Shown: in pieces, positions 61,157 to 64,000 of the stretch | Numbering within the stretch: position 1 is the first letter of the stretch | Layout: every line of letters begins with the position of its first letter | NCBI GenBank assembly: GCA_028583405.1 | Contig: JAPTMU010000064.1 | Location: forward strand, 1 to 64,000 | DNA: 64,000 nucleotides | Source: Pogonophryne albipinna | Lineage: Eukaryota > Chordata > Actinopteri > Perciformes > Artedidraconidae | Direction of reading: 5' to 3' | Notes under the pieces: model-generated | Seen by the model: the letters and a program-made list of their open reading frames with translations, nothing else | Told to the model about the DNA's origin: nothing | Databases searched by the model: none | Program-made: the position numbers and the translations under genes

Positions 61157-62295
61157 AGGGGGGGTAGGTAAGTTTGAGAAACCGGCTCGAGATACACTTT
61201 TTGTTATATTCCATGGAATGCTCTTAACATCCCGATAGCAATGCATATCTTAAGTGCTTTGACAAAAAATCCATAAAAAAATGTCATCTGTGGAAGCCGT
61301 AATACTGTAAAAAGTACGACCAATCCGTTTAGCGATTGGATTGCCGTCCTGTCTGTCAGCCTTCCATCTCGTGCACGCACAAATGTATCTCGTGCCCTCA
61401 TTGGGCGTGCCGTCATTGGGCGTGCATTGCAGCAGTACTTAAATGACTCGCCAGCAACAGGCGGCCACTTTCACCATGGCAGAGTTAGGTTCAACATCGT
61501 CTACTGGTGGCAAAAGAAATAATGTAACGGAGCAAATTAGGAACAAAAACAAAGTGGAAACTAGGAGAATTCAAACCAGAGTCAATATCGGAGTTGCTTT
61601 TCAACGATGGCGACAACTGATGCAACACACCTATGGGGGTTATTCCCTATCTTTATTAAAGAGCGTGGTATTTAAATTTGAGAGCATACTTTATGTATTT
61701 ATTTCCCTCAAACCCTGTCCTCGCACTCAAATAGTGCCTGCTTGCACTTAGATTTGCTCTGCTTCTGCTCAAACTGTACGCTTGCACTCAGATATATTGC
61801 TGCTTACGGATTTTTTCTGCTCTCAGATTTATTCTCTGCGCGCTCGAAACTTTTGTGCAACAATCCTGTCAAAATCCCTCAACCAATAGGAGGCCAGGTG
61901 TCCTTGCGGGTGCGTTCGTTTTACTTATTACAGCGTCCCGTAAGGGCGGTTACTCTTTGGTTTGTCTTTGGTGCGATGACAGGGTTTGAGTGAAGGAAAT
62001 CAATAAAGTATGCTCTCAAATGTAAATACCACGCTCTTGAATAAAGATAGGGAATAACCCCCATACACACCGAGTTGAAATCTGACGCCGTGGTCGCTCT
62101 TTTTCTCTTGGACAGGTTTTGTATGGTTTACAATTCCCCTGAACTATATAGCCAACCTAAGTCATGTGCGCGTTCATGTGTGTTGGAGGAGGTGCTCTGT
62201 AAGGAAGTCTGAAGGAAGGGGCGGATTATTTTCGGCTGTGTACTTTCAAATTTTAGTGCACTCGAGCCGGTTTCTGAAATTTACCTACCCCCCCT
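61157..62295. mobile_element. TTAA-flanked element, long copy with split ORF
   Basis: AGGGGGGGTAGGTAAGTTTG at the left and AAATTTACCTACCCCCCCT at the right are inverted, bounded by TTAA (61153-61156 and 62296-62299). It is the same family as 53012-53393 but keeps an internal coding stretch (from ATG 61476). That stretch encodes MAELGSTSSTGGKRNN and then TRVNIGVAFQRWRQL, interrupted by a second element at 61632. After the insertion the frame resumes as ELKSDAVVALFLLD, then a GT donor-like site. The ORF resembles an N-terminus widespread in fish TE-derived proteins; I recall this from memory and it is not certain. Confidence 0.7.
61632..62065. mobile_element. Long-TIR element inserted in the TTAA element
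   Basis: The left end TATGGGGGTTATTCCCTATC and the reverse complement of the right end agree over about 60 bases with two or three differences, and similarity resumes further in (CAAACCCTGTC / GACAGGGTTTG). The flanks are a direct repeat ACACACC or CACACC. About 434 bp, non-coding. The superfamily is not clear from the ends. Confidence 0.7.
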
Positions 62296-62299
62296 TTAA

Positions 62300-64000
62300 T
62301 GCATTACTGCTCTTAGTTGGATGAAACTTGAAAGGATGATTTGCATTCACACTGTGCCCCATGTTTAAAAATGATCTCTAAATTGGCTTGATGGGCACTA
62401 TACTTAAAGGTTAGAGTTTCACAGTTTGAAAGGTCTCAACTCCTACACCATTACTCTAGGTGACATGAAACATTCTGCACCAAAAGAACAATCTTTAGAA
62501 ACTACATTAGTTGGCACGGTAGGGGAGATATAATTGAAGTTTGACATTTAATTCAGATGTCATGTGTCAAATGTCAGTGGTTAGATTCTGTAAATGTATG
62601 ATTTCTATCAAGACTGTGATCCTGTGCCCAGTCTCTTTTTGTGACATTTTATGAAATGTCTTGAATTTAAAAACATGCTTTGTGCATCCAGTTTTCCCAC
62701 CAAATATGGGACCTATAAAAAGATGGAAATATGAGGATATTATCAGCAGGTAGCCGTGATGGTTTGGGCGGTGGATGTATGGAGATATGTGGGATCATCT
62801 TTCAGCTTGCATGTACGTCACATAAACATATTTACACAGCCTTCCCCTCATTTAAGCCAAACTGTATCATAGTGTTTCCTAATCTGTATCTGATATTCCT
62901 CTACAGTCCACATTAACTCAACTAAAGCAACACCAGTCATTATGTTTGATAAATTTTATAGAAGTGGATATTGTTCAAATATTATTTTATTTGTTGACAA
63001 TTTGTTGAAGTATGCATTCTTAGGCCTACTTTTACCTTTTGGAGTAAAGTCGACATTTTAAATATATATCCTTTACTTTCAGCTAACCATTTGTTTGACT
63101 TTTCTTTGACTATAAGCGTATTATTTTAACAATTTGTCCATTACTTTTAATACATATTTTAACCATATATATATTTTAAAAGAACGTTTTTAGAAAATGG
63201 GAAGTATTTATCTTGTAATTACTTTTTATCGTAACGAGGGAATGTCTTTATGTTGTTTTGTGAAGGATTAAACAATAGCTTTTTTGCCTAAATTGGTACC
63301 TGAAAGTAACATTTAAAGTGTGATTACAACAACCCACACATTTTAATCGAATGAAGAGGAGTGATACATCTCACTGCTGCCTCACTGACAGAGTGCCTGC
63401 TCATTGCATCAATCACTGGGACAGGACGTCAGATTGTTTGGAGGACACTCATTCAGTATTAGCTCTTTGCTGATGTTTTTGAATGAGCAACAGTTTAAGT
63501 TGTGCCGCTTGAAAGACAGATCATGATGGAGGTCCGGCAGGTCTCCACAGCCTGTCCACCCACTCATGTCCTTAACAGCACTCTGCTATCTCTGCAGGCC
63601 AGCAGCAGATTCACACATGTCAAAGCCCGGGAGAAAGGCCTTTGTGACCGCTGACAGGCGGATCTGGAATGTCAAAGGCGTGTATTGTGTAACAGAACAA
63701 TGTTCCTCCAGCAGATGCATGTAAATACACATACGACTTCAGGTTCAAATTTAGATATACAAACACACAGCAGTGTACAAACATCCCCTCTCCTCTCCAC
63801 CGCCTACCTTCCAGTGCACACAAATAATTGCATACAAATACACTTCCTTACCCATATACCCACAGCCATGTGTGATGCAGTGAACTGCTGCGATACGCTG
63901 GCTAATCACCAATTTGTACACCCACATGTTGGTCATCTGCAGCGTTCAGTGGGTGTGTAAGATGAGAGGTATTCCTGGGCCTTTACTCAAAACTGTGCTC
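62300..64000. other. Right-hand intergenic DNA
   Basis: No gene, RNA or bounded repeat recognised. Short ORFs such as 62731-62916 and 63685-63960 show no motif or splice context. Confidence 0.45.

Overview
The window is vertebrate nuclear DNA, most likely from a percomorph teleost. Genes are split by GT-AG introns, long (CA)n microsatellites and many fish-type DNA transposons and LINE/SINE tails are present, and the four host genes match fish orthologues. The species cannot be named from the sequence.

Region by region. (1) 1-12204, minus strand: the 5' part of an apolipoprotein B gene (apob): 24 short exons, then the start of the giant exon, which runs off the left edge. About 2,800 codons are visible. 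Its promoter at 12250-12385 has a TATA box, an exact HNF4-type CAAAGTCCA site and a DR1-like site. (2) 12.4-31 kb: gene-poor DNA with a broken piggyBac transposase inserted into a LINE fragment, hAT-like MITEs, LINE tails, a tRNA-derived SINE and two CA tracts. (3) 31180-34814, plus strand: hpcal1, a neuronal calcium sensor, three coding exons. (4) 35900-43734, minus strand: pdia6, an ER protein disulfide isomerase, 13 exons, with a perfect ER-stress element (CCAAT-N9-CCACG) in its promoter. (5) 46084-47583, plus strand: intronless kcnf1 (Kv5.1). hpcal1, pdia6 and kcnf1 are also close together on human 2p25, and APOB lies on the same arm.

(6) 47.7-62.3 kb is a transposon nest and the most unusual part. 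A small hAT element (49254-60269, perfect 8-bp target duplication GTCTAGAG) is interrupted by a 10.5-kb hAT-type element (49382-59926, perfect 8-bp duplication CTTCTAGG, CAGGGTTGGG ends). I recognise no transposase in the large element. Instead it carries the terminal coding exon and 3'UTR-like tail of mib1, a TTAA-flanked element, and an intronless coiled-coil gene of about 1,100 codons. That gene is built from eight tandem 252/258-bp units; 252 bp is 84 residues, exactly 12 heptads. This looks like a giant gene-carrying ('Pack'-type) hAT. To its right two TTAA-flanked elements abut and share one TTAA, and the second is itself split by a long-TIR element.

The host genes do separate jobs: lipoprotein assembly (apob), ER disulfide formation (pdia6), calcium sensing (hpcal1) and potassium channel modulation (kcnf1). 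The 62.3-64 kb tail shows no recognisable gene.
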